From: Lachnospiraceae bacterium
Lineage (GTDB): Bacteria; Bacillota; Clostridia; Lachnospirales; Lachnospiraceae
Length of the DNA: 64,000 nt
Assembly (NCBI GenBank): GCA_009774175.1
Contig: VSNG01000023.1
Location: 1-64,000 of the forward strand
Direction: 5' to 3'
In this document: in pieces, positions 25,828 to 34,911 of the stretch
How positions within the stretch are numbered: the stretch's first letter is position 1
Layout of the letters: every line of letters begins with the position of its first letter
Program-made: the position numbers and the translations under genes
Notes under the pieces: generated by a model
What the model was told of the DNA's origin: nothing
The model's database searches: none
The model's input: the letters and a program-made list of their open reading frames with translations, nothing else

Positions 25828-28023
25828 TTATGTATTGCTATGTATCTTTTCCTGGGGCATCCAGTGCATCATCAGCCGTTCCAGTTTTGTCTGGTCTATG
25901 GGTTTTGCCAGGAAATCATCGAAACCGGCTGCCAGATACTGTTCCCTCGCCCCCATAATCGCATTTGCCGTCAGCATAATGACAGGCGTATTCTTACAGA
26001 GATTATCCTCCATCTCCTTCATATGCTGCATAGTCTCCATACCGTCCATTTCCGGCATCATATGATCAAGGAAAATCAAATCATAATGCTTTTGCCTGAT
26101 GTGGTCAAGACACTCCCTGCCGCTCCCCACATCCGTAATACGGACCTTCGTCTGCTTTAAAAGGCCGCAGAACACTCTTCTGTTTACACGGTTATCGTCC
26201 ACAAGTAGAATTTCACCTTCCGGCGATGTAAAGTACGCGTGATAGCTGTGCTCCCTAGCCGCCTGCTTTGCTCTCTCCTGAAAGTCTCCCACAGGCTCCG
26301 CGTCCACAACGCCCTGCCGCAGCGCAAAGGAGAAGCGGCTGCCTTCCCCGTAAACGCTTTCCACATGCAGATCCGTATTCATCAGTTTCAGCAGCTGGAG
26401 CGAAATATTCATTCCAAGCCCTGTGCCTTCAATGTCACGGTTTTTCTCCTCATCTATACGCTCAAAAGCCGAGAACAGCTTTGGAATATCCTCCTGTCTG
26501 ATACCAACGCCGGTATCCCTTACCACAAAATGCAAAATCACATCTGCGCCGTCCTTCTCGCCTGTCACTTCAAAAGTAACTGTTCCCTTTCGCGTATATT
26601 TAATTCCATTGGTCAGCAGATTGACAAGTATCTGCCTGATACGGATATCGTCTCCGTACAGCTTCGAAGGAAGCGTCGGATCTACATTTACTTCAAAACG
26701 CAGCCCCTTGTCACGCGCCCGCAGGGAAAACATATTGTAAAGGTCATTAAACATACTGTTTAACTCATACTCAGTAGGCACAATTTCCATTTTGCCCGAT
26801 TCAATCTTGGAAAAATCCAGAATATCATTAATGATTCCCAACAGGGCATGGGCGGAGGTCTTAATATCCATGGAATACTTTTTCACATCCTCCTCTGAAG
26901 ATTCCCGCAGCACCATCTCATTCATACCGATCACCGCATTGATCGGTGTCCTGATCTCATGGGATACTCTTGCAAGGAACTCGGATTTTGCCCGGTTTGC
27001 TTTCTCCGCGTTAGCCTTTAACAGCTGCATCTGCTCAAGCTGCCTTTTGCTCTGTGTCATATCCACAAAAACAATCGAATAACCTACCAGCATCCTGTTA
27101 TTCCAGATTTTATTGGCATGTACTTCAAAAGTATGATTACAGGTTACATATTCAAAATAATTATTGACGGCAAAGACATCTTTTAAGTTTTCCCGGCAAA
27201 CCTGCTCTCCTTTTCTGAAGCGCGAAAGGCTTTGAAACAGCTCCTTCGCCTTGTCATTCGCTTCCACGAAGCCGCTGTCCGCATCCACAATCAACACGGC
27301 CTCATCCATGGTTTTTATGATATCCTCGTGAGCCGTAATAGTAATATCAAATATATGGAAAAATACAATTACAACACCAAAAGCCATAATACTTATGGCC
27401 TCACAGGCAGGCACCGCGTCATAACCCTCAATCCACTGCATCAAATCGCACACAAATCCCAAAATCGGAAATATGCTGCAAACTCCCAGCGCAATCAGAT
27501 TGATGTTTCGTTTTCCGCCCCGCAGTCTCCTGTTTGCCAGTATTGTCATGACAAAGCTGCCTGTCAAATGGATAAACATATGTACTAAAAATACATAATG
27601 AAGCGGCCCTTTCTCCAGAATCAGATGGGGAAAAAGCCCCTCTGTCACAAAGGTAACCCTTGAATAATAAATGGGCGTATAGCGGTATCCCCATATACAC
27701 AAAAGCACCAGCCCGTCCAGACTGAACATAAGCGCCTCCAGCCTGGCTGAAATATTGTAGCCGCAGTATCTGGCCACAAATATAAACAGAAATGTACTCA
27801 TAAATGCACCGCCCATGAACTCTACACGCACGGCGGTCATTGCCTCTCCAATATTGCTGGAAAGCATTTCCAGTAAATATCCGGCATTTTGAATGGCGCC
27901 AAAAAAGCCGACGCAGAGCATCAGCTTAGACAGCATGTTTTCACGCTGTCTCGTCATGATAATTACAAAAACGAAGCACCCCAGAACCATCAAAATCTGG
28001 AATCCCACCAAAAAACTGAACAT
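25828..28023 (-). CDS. Hybrid sensor histidine kinase with receiver domain
   Basis: Seven hydrophobic helices in the first ~220 residues form a 7TM sensor. A PAS-like domain (DEAVLIVDADSGFVEANDKA) is followed by HisKA with the phospho-His in ARVSHEIRTPINAVIG. An HATPase domain follows (VRDTGVGI, GTGLGMNISLQL) and a C-terminal receiver with the phospho-acceptor Asp in LIFLDHMMPEMDG. No output regulator gene is adjacent, so phosphotransfer must continue elsewhere. It lies 15 bp upstream of the esterase gene in the same direction. Signal unknown. Confidence 0.92.
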   Translation of the reverse strand: MFSFLVGFQILMVLGCFVFVIIMTRQRENMLSKLMLCVGFFGAIQNAGYLLEMLSSNIGEAMTAVRVEFMGGAFMSTFLFIFVARYCGYNISARLEALMFSLDGLVLLCIWGYRYTPIYYSRVTFVTEGLFPHLILEKGPLHYVFLVHMFIHLTGSFVMTILANRRLRGGKRNINLIALGVCSIFPILGFVCDLMQWIEGYDAVPACEAISIMAFGVVIVFFHIFDITITAHEDIIKTMDEAVLIVDADSGFVEANDKAKELFQSLSRFRKGEQVCRENLKDVFAVNNYFEYVTCNHTFEVHANKIWNNRMLVGYSIVFVDMTQSKRQLEQMQLLKANAEKANRAKSEFLARVSHEIRTPINAVIGMNEMVLRESSEEDVKKYSMDIKTSAHALLGIINDILDFSKIESGKMEIVPTEYELNSMFNDLYNMFSLRARDKGLRFEVNVDPTLPSKLYGDDIRIRQILVNLLTNGIKYTRKGTVTFEVTGEKDGADVILHFVVRDTGVGIRQEDIPKLFSAFERIDEEKNRDIEGTGLGMNISLQLLKLMNTDLHVESVYGEGSRFSFALRQGVVDAEPVGDFQERAKQAAREHSYHAYFTSPEGEILLVDDNRVNRRVFCGLLKQTKVRITDVGSGRECLDHIRQKHYDLIFLDHMMPEMDGMETMQHMKEMEDNLCKNTPVIMLTANAIMGAREQYLAAGFDDFLAKPIDQTKLERLMMHWMPQEKIHSNT

Positions 28024-28092
28024 ATTTTCCTCTCATCCTACTAAAAGCAGCCATGCGTTCCCGCACAGCTGCTTTCCGCGGTCATTACCCTC

Positions 28093-28551
28093 TTACGCCA
28101 TGGCATTAGCCTGCTTATACTTATAAAGCATCTCCGCATGATTCTGCTCTTCGATCTGTATGTCAGCCAAAAGCTTCCTCAATCCGGAATTGTCACAGGA
28201 AAAAACATTGGTGTTGTATTCCCCGGACACCAGCTTTTCCGTACCGATGCAGTCCGTTGCCAGAAAACAGTCATGCTCCTTATCACCCGCATTAGCGCCG
28301 TCACGATATGTCCCCTTCGGCGCATAATCTCTTCCCTGCGAATCGTTGCAGTCGCTCTCCGGCACATTGCCGTGAAGCGCCTGACCAATCGACTGAAAAT
28401 GTCTCTGCTCATCCTGCTGCAGGGTGCGGAACAGACTTTGCAGTTCCGTATCCTTCGCCTGTGAGGCATACTTCTCATACTTGGTGATACAGGATTTTTC
28501 CTGTGTCTGCAAATCACGCAGCGCGGTCGTCTCTTTTTCCGTCAGTATCAT
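28093..28551 (-). CDS. CotF-like spore coat protein
   Basis: A 152-residue ferritin-like helical protein of the CotF family. It has an N-terminal helix pair (LTEKETTALRDLQTQEKSCITKYEKYA), an acidic Asn/Asp/Gly-rich middle and a C-terminal helix (LRKLLADIQIEEQNHAEMLYKYK). Start at 28551 has AAAGGAG 8 nt upstream. Coat localisation is inferred from the family. A probable promoter (TTGTGT-17-TATAAT on the minus strand near 28667-28695) lies upstream of the DUF4153/CotF junction, but pointing to this gene. Confidence 0.75.
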   Translation of the reverse strand: MILTEKETTALRDLQTQEKSCITKYEKYASQAKDTELQSLFRTLQQDEQRHFQSIGQALHGNVPESDCNDSQGRDYAPKGTYRDGANAGDKEHDCFLATDCIGTEKLVSGEYNTNVFSCDNSGLRKLLADIQIEEQNHAEMLYKYKQANAMA

Positions 28552-28722
28552 GGTCAATACTCCTTTCTTTCGGGCGGTGCAGCAGTATGCCGTCATACAC
28601 TCTCTGCCGTCCTATGATACCAAGTATTGCCATTTCCCCTGAAATCCATTCACGAACACTATAGCATTTATTATACACGCTTCCCTATGGGAACACAAGG
28701 AAATCAGCGCACTTTTATTCTC

Positions 28723-30525
28723 TCACTTCTCAAGCAGCATCCCCGATATATCCACGTTCACAACCTCAAAATACGCCTCCCCATCCTTAATTCCATCCTG
28801 ATAGCTGACCTTGAAATGATTCAGATACAGCACGCGATTGTCAGCAAGCATAATCTTTTGAAAAGGTTTCATGGCGGCGGAAAATTCCTCTTCCCCCGCA
28901 TCCGGATGTTCCCTTTCATACGCCATACACCGCTTTGCAAAGTCGCTCAGATCCACTGTGACAATCTCCTCTTTTCCGTCTTCTCTTTTATAAAAATGAA
29001 AAGCGGAAAAATCCACGGGAATCCTGTCCTGCGCCGTACCTTTATATCGGGTATCCTGATTCAGCATGTCAAACCTGCTGTATCCGGCCACATCCATGCT
29101 GCCCACCATCTGACAACAGTGAATCTGATGCGCTTGCATTTCCGTATATGTCTTCATATCTATACCTGCATCCGCCAGCATGGCCGCAAAACTTTCTTCA
29201 TAGATATCGTACCGCTCCACCACTGACGCCATCTCCGGTTTGTTTTTCAGATATTTGTAAGCGCCCCGCAGCCTCCCGCATTCCGTCTGCGTAAGGCTTC
29301 CCTGGTTCAGCAGCTTTTCATAATAAGTCTCCAGAAAAGCGCGCTGCCACCTGTAAGACAGACTGTTACTGTTGATGCCCGGGATGAGAAAACAAACCAC
29401 CACGCATAGACACAAAACCAATAACACACGCTCCATTTTTTCTTTTCCGAAATGCCAGAAAAGCAGTACCGCAATCTCAATGATCACCATAAGCACACCC
29501 ATATACCGATCCGGCGTCATGCCGTGCTCAAAGATCCGTACCCCTATGGCATAGCTCTGCATCGGAATTAACGGTATCAAAGCATAAGGGAGTCTCCGTA
29601 CAAATCGCATGTACTTCGTGTCGTCCCGGTAATAATAATCCATCATCCAGATGGGCATGCCGAAGCAAAACAGGCCGGCTACAATACCAAATATTTCGTT
29701 GGACGGAATCTCCCACAACAAAAGGGCTTTCAGCAGATAGACATACACAATCGTCAACGCGCAGATTGTCATACCGGTGATCACGTCGCGGATCAGATAT
29801 TTTGCAGGCGTATCCTCTATCCTGCTTTCCATATTCCGCATGGCAATGATACAGCCCGGCACATAATACAATCCTGTTGTCAGTATGATTCCCGTAGTGG
29901 CAAACGTACCCCCGGCGCTTTTAACAAACAGGGTATCCACTATGGAAAGAATCAGAATAGTGCCCACATGCAAAACAAAATAAACACCTGTTACGGCGCA
30001 CCAGTTTATCAGAACATGCAGCATATATTCCATAAACCCAACGCCGCTTCTTCTGTGACAAAAGTACACCGTACCAAGAAGCAGAAGCAGCACATACCCC
30101 CATGTACATTGTTCCATCCATCTGCTTACCGTACTGACAGATACATTCATAATATACGTAGATTCCCCAAACAGCCGCCCCGACAATCCAACGCTGAGAA
30201 ACACAGCGATTACAGCGGCAAGCAGTAAAGCACAAAATCTTATGACTTTCGTTCTTTTCTCTTTTAACGCATAATGCAGAACGCTTTCCGTAAACATGGC
30301 GGCACAGATAAGAGGCAGCATAGCGCCGTATATTTCCGCCTTGTAATCAAAGCATTTCCAGATCAGCATTTTCTCTCTTACATCATAATCAAAAATACCG
30401 AGGAAATTATGAACTGCTCCGTAAATTGTAAAAAACGCAACCGCGCTTACCGTCACCCTGTAATCCGCGTATGCCTGCAAAACTCTTTTCCAGATCCAGT
30501 GCAATTTCTCTCTGAGTAAATTCAT
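28723..30525 (-). CDS. DUF4153-type multi-pass membrane protein
   Basis: A 600-residue protein. Residues ~20-410 form a dozen or so hydrophobic helices, followed by a soluble C-terminal domain of ~190 residues with the family pattern (CGRLRGAYKYLKNKPE, VAGYSRFDMLNQDTRYKG, LNHFKVSYQDGIKDGEAYFEV). This matches DUF4153 proteins of Firmicutes, of unknown function. It is in the plasma membrane with the soluble domain probably outside. Confidence 0.75.
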   Translation of the reverse strand: MNLLREKLHWIWKRVLQAYADYRVTVSAVAFFTIYGAVHNFLGIFDYDVREKMLIWKCFDYKAEIYGAMLPLICAAMFTESVLHYALKEKRTKVIRFCALLLAAVIAVFLSVGLSGRLFGESTYIMNVSVSTVSRWMEQCTWGYVLLLLLGTVYFCHRRSGVGFMEYMLHVLINWCAVTGVYFVLHVGTILILSIVDTLFVKSAGGTFATTGIILTTGLYYVPGCIIAMRNMESRIEDTPAKYLIRDVITGMTICALTIVYVYLLKALLLWEIPSNEIFGIVAGLFCFGMPIWMMDYYYRDDTKYMRFVRRLPYALIPLIPMQSYAIGVRIFEHGMTPDRYMGVLMVIIEIAVLLFWHFGKEKMERVLLVLCLCVVVCFLIPGINSNSLSYRWQRAFLETYYEKLLNQGSLTQTECGRLRGAYKYLKNKPEMASVVERYDIYEESFAAMLADAGIDMKTYTEMQAHQIHCCQMVGSMDVAGYSRFDMLNQDTRYKGTAQDRIPVDFSAFHFYKREDGKEEIVTVDLSDFAKRCMAYEREHPDAGEEEFSAAMKPFQKIMLADNRVLYLNHFKVSYQDGIKDGEAYFEVVNVDISGMLLEK

Positions 30526-30550
30526 CTTTGCCCCTCATTATTCCACAATC

Positions 30551-30584
30551 AAAGCCTACCTTCACAAGTGACAAAATAGGCTTT
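30551..30584. terminator. Hairpin between DUF4153 gene and acetyltransferase remnant
   Basis: An 8-bp inverted repeat (AAAGCCTA / TAGGCTTT) with an 18-nt loop and T-rich sequence on the plus-strand side. Direction of action is uncertain. Confidence 0.35.
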
Positions 30585-30653
30585 ATTTATTTTTGCAACT
30601 CGGCTATCCCTTTCCCACAGTATAACACGGGCATTTCTATACGACAAGATATT

Positions 30654-31081
30654 TTAAATTTGTTGGTTTATCATAATTTTTCCCGTTCTCTTCCATTGTG
30701 TCATTCGTTGCAATCTATTTCCCCTTTCGTTATGGTGGAGTGCATAATCTTCACTGTAAGCAACAGCATTGTAAATCAAAAGACTTTTCTGGAATGCTGC
30801 GCCAGACAGCATATCAGGATATCCTTTAACCATATCGGCAGGTTTGAAAACGAACTGACACAGTTTGCAAAAAGCCGACAGATCTGGAAATCCCTTTCCA
30901 CACCAAAAAAAAGGAGCCCACTTATCCATTGATGTATTCGGCAAGTGTCCTGAGAAGCCGGACTGGTAGCTGTGTGTCTATACTTTTCGTACAGCGAAGC
31001 AAAAGCCTCCACCTGAATTTTCCATAATTCCACCGCATCATCTGCCCCTATTCTGAGCAACTCCATTTTACCTTGGTCCAT
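30654..31081 (-). pseudogene. Decayed GNAT N-acetyltransferase
   Basis: The first frame opens with GGAGG and ATG at 31081 and reads like a GNAT N-terminus (ADDAVELWKIQVEAF, then LYEKYRHTATSPAS). It then loses similarity. About 300 nt further on, a different minus-strand frame (ending at 30654) carries a segment resembling a GNAT C-terminus (ERGNRLQRMTQWKRTGKIM). The acetyl-CoA loop (RGxGxG) is not seen. I read this as a frameshifted, partly deleted gene lying directly after an intact double acetyltransferase. Two unrelated short ORFs are the alternative. Confidence 0.5.
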
Positions 31082-31117
31082 TATGTTTTCCTCCATCATA
31101 ATTTGCGTAATAGTTTT

Positions 31118-32116
31118 CTAAGTAATTGATTCCTTGTTTATCTCCAATTCTATACATTTCCACTTTTCTCCGAGTATTTCAAAGACTATATCTTCTTTCA
31201 TGGGAATTTCTTTAAATCCGGCTGCTTTGTAGCAATAGTATGCCGAAGGGTTGTTATCAAAAACACCCAAGGTTATTTTTTCTGCTTTCAGCATTTCAAA
31301 GGCATATCTCATCGCCATCTGTATCATTCTTTTCCCGTAACCCAGACCACGCTTACTGTCATCAACAATAATAAATCCCAGACGGATTATTGTCTTTGCC
31401 TTATTCGTATAGCGCAGTATCAAATGACCAACCGGACCATTTGCATCCACAGCTGTTATGGGATAAAAATTATCCGGCTCCTCACAATCACCATTACATT
31501 TCAGATATTTATAGTTAATATACTCCGCTGTTATTGGGTACGCACCATATCTATCAGCGCTCCATTTGCGAAGAGCCCTTTCATCTTTAATCCAGCTTAC
31601 TATCGCCTCTGCATCCTTTGGCTTATATGGTCTAATAATCAACTGCTCTAATGGTTCGTTTATTATTTGTTTTTTCATGATTTCATAAACCTGTATTACA
31701 CCATTTTTACATTCGCAAATTCCATGATCTACGGTTTGGTACCCTAAATGAGTATATAATCTGCAAGCCGGCAACGAGGCATCTATATCAACATAATCAT
31801 ACTTTTCCTTTATCATTTCTTCCAACTGGTTCATAATAAAAGATCCATAGCCTCTTTTTTGATATTGTGGCAAAACATAAACTCTTGTAATATGATTTCC
31901 ATGCTTTGTTCCGGTGCCAATTATCTCTTCATTTTCCACCAAAATGTATGTATTTCCAACTTCAATATCCTTTATCATATTTTCACGACTGTGAAATTCG
32001 CAAAACATATCTACAATTTCTTTCAAGTAGTATTTCGGATAGACCACCTTGATAGTCTCCTGTACAAGTGCATATACCTTTTCTGCGTCACATTTCTTAG
32101 CTAATTTGAACTCCAT
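31118..32116 (-). CDS. Fused double GNAT acetyltransferase
   Basis: Two GNAT domains in one 332-residue chain. The first (~1-150) has the acetyl-CoA loop QYQKRGYGSFIMNQL and a GYQ tail. The second (~165-325) has SKRGLGYGKRMIQMA and AAGFKEIPM. A short linker (KKQIINEPLEQ) joins them. Start at 32116 has GGAGG 8 nt upstream. Such fusions acetylate small amines or peptides; the substrate is unknown. It is the last bacterial gene before the prophage edge, and its region is visibly more AT-rich than genes further left. Confidence 0.82.
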   Translation of the reverse strand: MEFKLAKKCDAEKVYALVQETIKVVYPKYYLKEIVDMFCEFHSRENMIKDIEVGNTYILVENEEIIGTGTKHGNHITRVYVLPQYQKRGYGSFIMNQLEEMIKEKYDYVDIDASLPACRLYTHLGYQTVDHGICECKNGVIQVYEIMKKQIINEPLEQLIIRPYKPKDAEAIVSWIKDERALRKWSADRYGAYPITAEYINYKYLKCNGDCEEPDNFYPITAVDANGPVGHLILRYTNKAKTIIRLGFIIVDDSKRGLGYGKRMIQMAMRYAFEMLKAEKITLGVFDNNPSAYYCYKAAGFKEIPMKEDIVFEILGEKWKCIELEINKESIT

Positions 32117-32162
32117 ATCCTTTTCCTCCAATTTTCGGCAAAAATACGCCGATATTGTATCT

Positions 32163-32198
32163 AAAAACGCCACAATTCATAAGAATCATGGCGTTTTT
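32163..32198. terminator. Bidirectional terminator at the chromosome side of the prophage
   Basis: A 10-bp inverted repeat (AAAAACGCCA / TGGCGTTTTT) gives T runs on both strands. It lies just upstream of the double GNAT start codon. The remaining stretch to 32398 holds no gene that I can support; it should contain the left prophage junction. Confidence 0.65.
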
Positions 32199-32398
32199 TC
32201 TGTCTTTATATGGTGTTTGGGTATTTCTAATTCCAGTTAATCAAAACTTCCCAGCCTTAGCCGCTTCCTCGATCGAAACGTGAAACCATGAAAACACGCC
32301 ATTCCATACTTCATAATGTAGGAATAATCACAGAATAAACTGCTTTTATGTGCCTTTTAATACACGGTTTTACACTTCTAATCATACTCATCAGCAAT

Positions 32399-32426
32399 AA
32401 AAAAAGCCGTCCGTATGGCAGACAGC
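32399..32426 (-). terminator. Terminator at end of the late phage operon
   Basis: On the minus strand an 8-bp stem (GCTGTCTG with CGGACGGC, including G-U pairs) and a 5-nt loop are followed by T7, about 40 bp after the holin stop. Confidence 0.8.
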
Positions 32427-32467
32427 AACATTGTTAATAAGTATGGTTGAGCAACCGATCCCTGATT

Positions 32468-32677
32468 TTACTTTCTATTGTCCTTGTTATAGCTTGCAGT
32501 GCTGAGGCCCAAAAGAACCCCCAAGAATGTATCGATAGCGGTTATGGTACCGACTACCTGCTCACCATAGGGAAGTCCCCAGATTCCCGCCAGCGCAAAA
32601 TATAAAGTGCCGGCTGCAGGAAGCAGAAATTGCGCGATCCATTTCAGTACATCATACGTTTTGTTACTCATGTTCAT
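32468..32677 (-). CDS. Phage holin, Dp-1-like
   Basis: A 69-residue membrane protein with two hydrophobic helices (WIAQFLLPAAGTLYFALAGI and VVGTITAIDTFLGVLLGLS) and a short charged tail (YNKDNRK). This is the pattern of the Dp-1 type holins, which permeabilise the membrane for endolysin release. AGGAGG lies 8 nt before the ATG. It is the last gene of the late operon. The endolysin is not adjacent but 14 kb upstream. Confidence 0.8.
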   Translation of the reverse strand: MNMSNKTYDVLKWIAQFLLPAAGTLYFALAGIWGLPYGEQVVGTITAIDTFLGVLLGLSTASYNKDNRK

Positions 32678-32695
32678 AATTTGTTCCTCCTTGTA

Positions 32696-32998
32696 TTATG
32701 ATTTGTGTATGGGTAAATTGTTTACCTCATTCATGATACGTTTTGCGGAGCCGTTCCCGCCCATCTTTTCATACGGCTTATAGAGATACTCATAAAGGTT
32801 TTCATATTCGTCCGAGGTAATGTAACCTCTTTCGATATAAGCCATTCCCAGATACATAATCCGGTCATGCCCAAGCCCTATGAGCATTTCGGTTTTTACG
32901 TCTTTTTTCTCAAGCCGCTTTGTTATGTAGGCCCACAGCCCAGAAGACGCAAGAACTGAGCTAAATATAGTTAGTAATATTTGAAACCATTGTCCCAT
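32696..32998 (-). CDS. Holin-associated phage membrane protein
   Basis: 100 residues: an N-terminal transmembrane helix (WFQILLTIFSSVLASSGLWAYI) and a charged soluble part (LGHDRIMYLGMAYIERGYIT, ending GNGSAKRIMNEVNNLPI). Proteins of this kind occur beside holins in Firmicute phages and may be holin partners or antiholins; this is inferred from position. ATG at 32998 is preceded by AGGAGG and starts 1 bp after the reverse transcriptase stop. Confidence 0.6.
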   Translation of the reverse strand: MGQWFQILLTIFSSVLASSGLWAYITKRLEKKDVKTEMLIGLGHDRIMYLGMAYIERGYITSDEYENLYEYLYKPYEKMGGNGSAKRIMNEVNNLPIHKS

Positions 32999-32999
32999 G

Positions 33000-34217
33000 T
33001 CATACCTCCTGTATAATTTTTTGTGGCGACCTATCAAATATAACCAGCTTTTTGCTTACGACTGTTATTGTCTTGTCAAATAGGTCTTCATAAAGCCGAA
33101 TAAGGTTTTCCCGCTGCTTTCTGGATAATAGTTTATAGAAACTGCCCATCCAACCGCGGAACATATTCTCTACATTTTCATATAGCACTTCCCCATTTCT
33201 GACTTTCACAGCCAGTTTCTTCAACTTTCTGCGCATCGATGTAACTCTGTCCGGATTTATGCGTTTAATGATTTTTCCATCTTTGGTAAGTGTGTATTTT
33301 ACTTGCAGGTATTTGTATGTACTGGATATTTTCACAATGTGTGTCTTTTTCTCATTGATGTGAATGCCATATTCAGAAGCAATAATCCGAATATGTTCAA
33401 GCAAATCCAGCAGCTCTTCTTTGCTCGGGTTCATAATGTACCAGTCGTCCATATACCGTCCATAGAATTTCTGGCTCCTCACGTATTTAACATAATTGTC
33501 AATGCGATACGGATAATAAATCCCTATGACTTGTGATAGTTGATCGCCAATGTTGACAGACTTCTCCATCCATTTTTCACCGGTCAGCTTTTCCTTTGGG
33601 ATATTGCGATATTCCAGTTTATTGAAGGTATCAGTCAAACAATTGGCATATTCCTCATCAGTCATATAAGAAACATCAATCTTAAATCCGTCAAATATAA
33701 GAGACAAAAGCCATTCAATAAACTCATCGTCATCGAACAGCTTTAACAACTCCCGCTTTGCAATCTCATGAATAATATTGTCGTAGAATTTTGAGAAGTC
33801 TCCGAACAGAATATATCCTTCGTTACCATGCAGTTTGTAATATTTCCGAAGATGTACCTCAAACCGATCTCTTTGGTGTGAAATACCTCGCCCCTTGATA
33901 GAAGCTCCATTGTCATAAATAATCCGTTTCTTTACTTCTGGCAACAGAACATCATCACATAATACATGGCGAATGATGCGGTCTCTGATTCGAATACTTG
34001 TGATAGGTCTTACCCGGCCCCGTTCAGACAGCGAGAATTCTTCCGTCGGACCATTTTGAAGAGTCCGATTAAGAAGATCATCTTGTATGGAAAAGATATA
34101 GCGCAGAAAATTCATCATGAACTTCTGAGTTGTTTCTTTCCATTTGCTGCCTTTCACGGAAGCCTTGTAAGCCCTATACAAATTGTTGGCGTCAGACAAA
34201 ATCTCTTCATACGTCAT
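33000..34217 (-). CDS. DGR reverse transcriptase
   Basis: 405-residue reverse transcriptase. Motif A is LFGDFSKFYDNI (catalytic Asp140). Motif B is GDQLSQVIGIYYP (~224-236), with SQ in place of the QG of group II intron enzymes, a hallmark of DGR enzymes. Motif C is YMDDWY (255-258) and motif D EYGIHINEKKT. There is no maturase X domain or endonuclease. It is expected to copy the RNA of the template repeat into cDNA with errors at adenines. Its ribosome-binding site is weak (GGTG). It lies 109 bp past the template repeat, in the same direction as the Avd-like gene. Confidence 0.95.
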   Translation of the reverse strand: MTYEEILSDANNLYRAYKASVKGSKWKETTQKFMMNFLRYIFSIQDDLLNRTLQNGPTEEFSLSERGRVRPITSIRIRDRIIRHVLCDDVLLPEVKKRIIYDNGASIKGRGISHQRDRFEVHLRKYYKLHGNEGYILFGDFSKFYDNIIHEIAKRELLKLFDDDEFIEWLLSLIFDGFKIDVSYMTDEEYANCLTDTFNKLEYRNIPKEKLTGEKWMEKSVNIGDQLSQVIGIYYPYRIDNYVKYVRSQKFYGRYMDDWYIMNPSKEELLDLLEHIRIIASEYGIHINEKKTHIVKISSTYKYLQVKYTLTKDGKIIKRINPDRVTSMRRKLKKLAVKVRNGEVLYENVENMFRGWMGSFYKLLSRKQRENLIRLYEDLFDKTITVVSKKLVIFDRSPQKIIQEV

Positions 34218-34326
34218 ATTTATTCACCGTGATAGCAATACTTACCGTAGTAAATTGCGTCCAGCTTTGTCATTTATCCTTGATGGAAAGGACAACGTCT
34301 CCTTCTCCGTTGGTTAGGCAGAGAAT
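34218..34326 (-). ncRNA. DGR spacer RNA between template repeat and reverse transcriptase
   Basis: 109 non-coding bases between the template repeat and the RT start. In studied DGRs the RNA flanking the template downstream is needed for priming cDNA synthesis. Only its position supports this call here. Confidence 0.5.
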
Positions 34327-34415
34327 CCGGACGAACCCCATTAGAGTTCGAAGCGTTGTTGTAGTTCGTATTGCCATTGTTGTTCACATTAGCGAAATTA
34401 GCCGAAGAAACGACG
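34327..34415 (-). repeat. DGR template repeat (TR)
   Basis: 89 bp aligned without gaps to 35491-35579. On the minus strand it is rich in AAC/AAT codons (24 adenines, 12 AAY-type codons in the frame of the variable gene), a design that avoids stop codons after adenine mutagenesis. It begins 4 bp after the Avd stop. Both ends are conserved; the GC-rich 13 nt GGGGTTCGTCCGG at the 3' end is a candidate IMH* element. Confidence 0.95.
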
Positions 34416-34419
34416 CGTT

Positions 34420-34911
34420 TTAGACATTGCCCTGTAGGTATGCTTTGATTTTGTTGTCTCGCTGACGCCACTTCTTTATCAATCCGATTTCTCGGTCGAT
34501 AGCTTTTACATATCGCCCGTAAGTGTTTATATCTACCTCGAAGATTTCTACAACTCTTTGCAGTTCCTTGATAATCTGCTCACAGTTTACGATAGCGTTG
34601 TTTTGGTAACTTCTCCTCTGTTCGTATTCAAACATCGAAGTCGGATAGGTCGAATTGGCAGCTCTGATATTATTTGTCATTTGTGACGCCAACTGGTCAA
34701 TACGAGTCTTGAAATTGCTCATAAGATATCTGTATTTTGCAAAATCCTCAGTCTCATCTTTTCCATAGGCGTAACGAACTCTAACAAAGTGATCCAAATC
34801 TTTTACCCCAAAACTTCTCTGCATGAGGTCTATAAGCATATCATGAAGCTCAATCGAGTATGTAATCGCCTCGAATTTAGATTCCTTACGGTCGCTTACC
34901 AGAACACTCAT
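34420..34911 (-). CDS. avd: DGR accessory variability protein (Avd-like)
   Basis: A 163-residue, largely helical protein (LHDMLIDLMQ, YRYLMSNFKTRIDQLASQM, NCEQIIKELQRVVEIFEV, REIGLIKKWRQRDNKIKAYL). Size, four-helix character and position just before the template repeat fit Avd, a basic pentameric protein that binds the reverse transcriptase in DGRs. ATG at 34911 has GGAG 5 nt upstream and overlaps the XkdX stop by 4 bp (ATGA). Assignment rests on context; direct similarity was not tested. Confidence 0.75.
   Translation of the reverse strand: MSVLVSDRKESKFEAITYSIELHDMLIDLMQRSFGVKDLDHFVRVRYAYGKDETEDFAKYRYLMSNFKTRIDQLASQMTNNIRAANSTYPTSMFEYEQRRSYQNNAIVNCEQIIKELQRVVEIFEVDINTYGRYVKAIDREIGLIKKWRQRDNKIKAYLQGNV

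Noticed and set aside
32250..32345. Short minus-strand frame (ending EEAAKAGKF) near the prophage edge
   Set aside because: Only about 27 codons before an upstream stop, no start codon with ribosome-binding site; could be a gene remnant but cannot be supported.
33000..34217. Reverse transcriptase as retron or group II intron enzyme
   Set aside because: No maturase or endonuclease domains, no msr/msd-like structure sought successfully; template/variable repeats and SQ motif fit a DGR.
34274..34471. Minus-strand ORF rich in Asn over the template repeat
   Set aside because: It is the DGR template read as protein; the Asn run comes from AAY codons that serve as mutagenesis positions. No ribosome-binding site and it overlaps the Avd end.
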